DNA of 14,432 nucleotides, taken from positions 1-14,432 of the forward strand of contig CAAFYY010000084.1 of the NCBI GenBank assembly GCA_900767385.1, given 5' to 3'. The stretch comes from Bacteroidales bacterium. GTDB taxonomy: Bacteria; Bacteroidota; Bacteroidia; Bacteroidales; Paludibacteraceae. The notes beneath the pieces were generated by a model. It did no database searches and had not been told where the DNA came from. It saw nothing but the letters and a program-made list of their open reading frames with translations. Each line of letters begins with the position of its first letter. The first letter of the stretch is position 1. Both the position numbers and the translations under genes were made by a program. Below, piece after piece: positions 14,303-14,432 of this stretch.

Positions 14303-14432
14303 AGTTAAAGCCCAATAAAATACTATTCTTGCAAATTTCTATAACTTCAAACCAAAAGTTTTATTAAAATTGCAAAATGACAATTCAAGCAAATCAAAAG
14401 ATTTGTGAAAATTGCAGAATAACATTTAATAC
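14303..14432. other. AT-rich intergenic DNA with spaced TTGCA motifs
   Basis: No gene is seen in the last 130 bases. TTGCA occurs at 14329, 14370 and 14412, that is 41 and 42 bases apart, and the last two sit in similar contexts (AAAATTGCAAAATGAC and AAAATTGCAGAATAAC). The spacing is about four helical turns, so they might be phased sites for a DNA-binding protein upstream of the membrane-protein promoter. Confidence 0.4.

Overview
The window looks like an ordinary chromosomal stretch of a Bacteroidales bacterium, most likely Prevotella or a close relative. The evidence is threefold. Several leaders carry the Bacteroidetes sigma signature (-33 TTTG, -7 TAnnTTTG), with no -35/-10 boxes. The genes lack Shine-Dalgarno sequences. 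The gene content (large class III fructose-bisphosphatase, DbpA/CsdA-like DEAD helicase, small Omp85 barrels) fits that phylum. I see no phage, insertion sequence, CRISPR array, toxin-antitoxin pair or defence island. The species is inferred, not proven.

Layout from left to right. Bases 1-161 hold four tandem copies of a 42-bp unit containing a perfect 17-nt palindrome. Then come fbp (minus), a 77-bp-period palindromic repeat that carries the fbp promoter, a DEAD-box helicase gene (minus) and tRNA-Ala(GGC) (minus). A divergent promoter region follows, with yraN on the plus strand. Next are two identical tRNA-Asn(GTT) genes (plus), then facing terminators, then rpmF and its usual partner, a YceD/DUF177 gene (both minus).

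The right half is entirely minus strand. One run reads frr, Omp85-like barrel, rsgA, a second predicted outer-membrane protein and a sensor histidine kinase. The last four genes are only 3-4 nt apart, so they are very probably one operon, joining ribosome assembly to envelope proteins and a sensor. A large hairpin separates frr from the other four. The second run reads an uncharacterised polytopic membrane protein, an AI-2E/PerM-family membrane protein, and a PhnP-like metallo-beta-lactamase-fold hydrolase overlapping it by 11 nt.

The theme is housekeeping: gluconeogenesis, RNA remodelling, translation (L32, RRF, RsgA, tRNAs) and envelope. I found no clear new multi-gene system. The most unusual signal is the repeat between fbp and the helicase gene: two full palindromic elements and a half copy. 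Its arms change in a compensatory way (GGT/ACC in one copy, ACC/GGT in the next), and each copy keeps a promoter-like layout, but only the fbp-proximal one has a complete -7 box. The 42-bp array at the left edge and the ribosome/envelope/sensor operon are the next most interesting.
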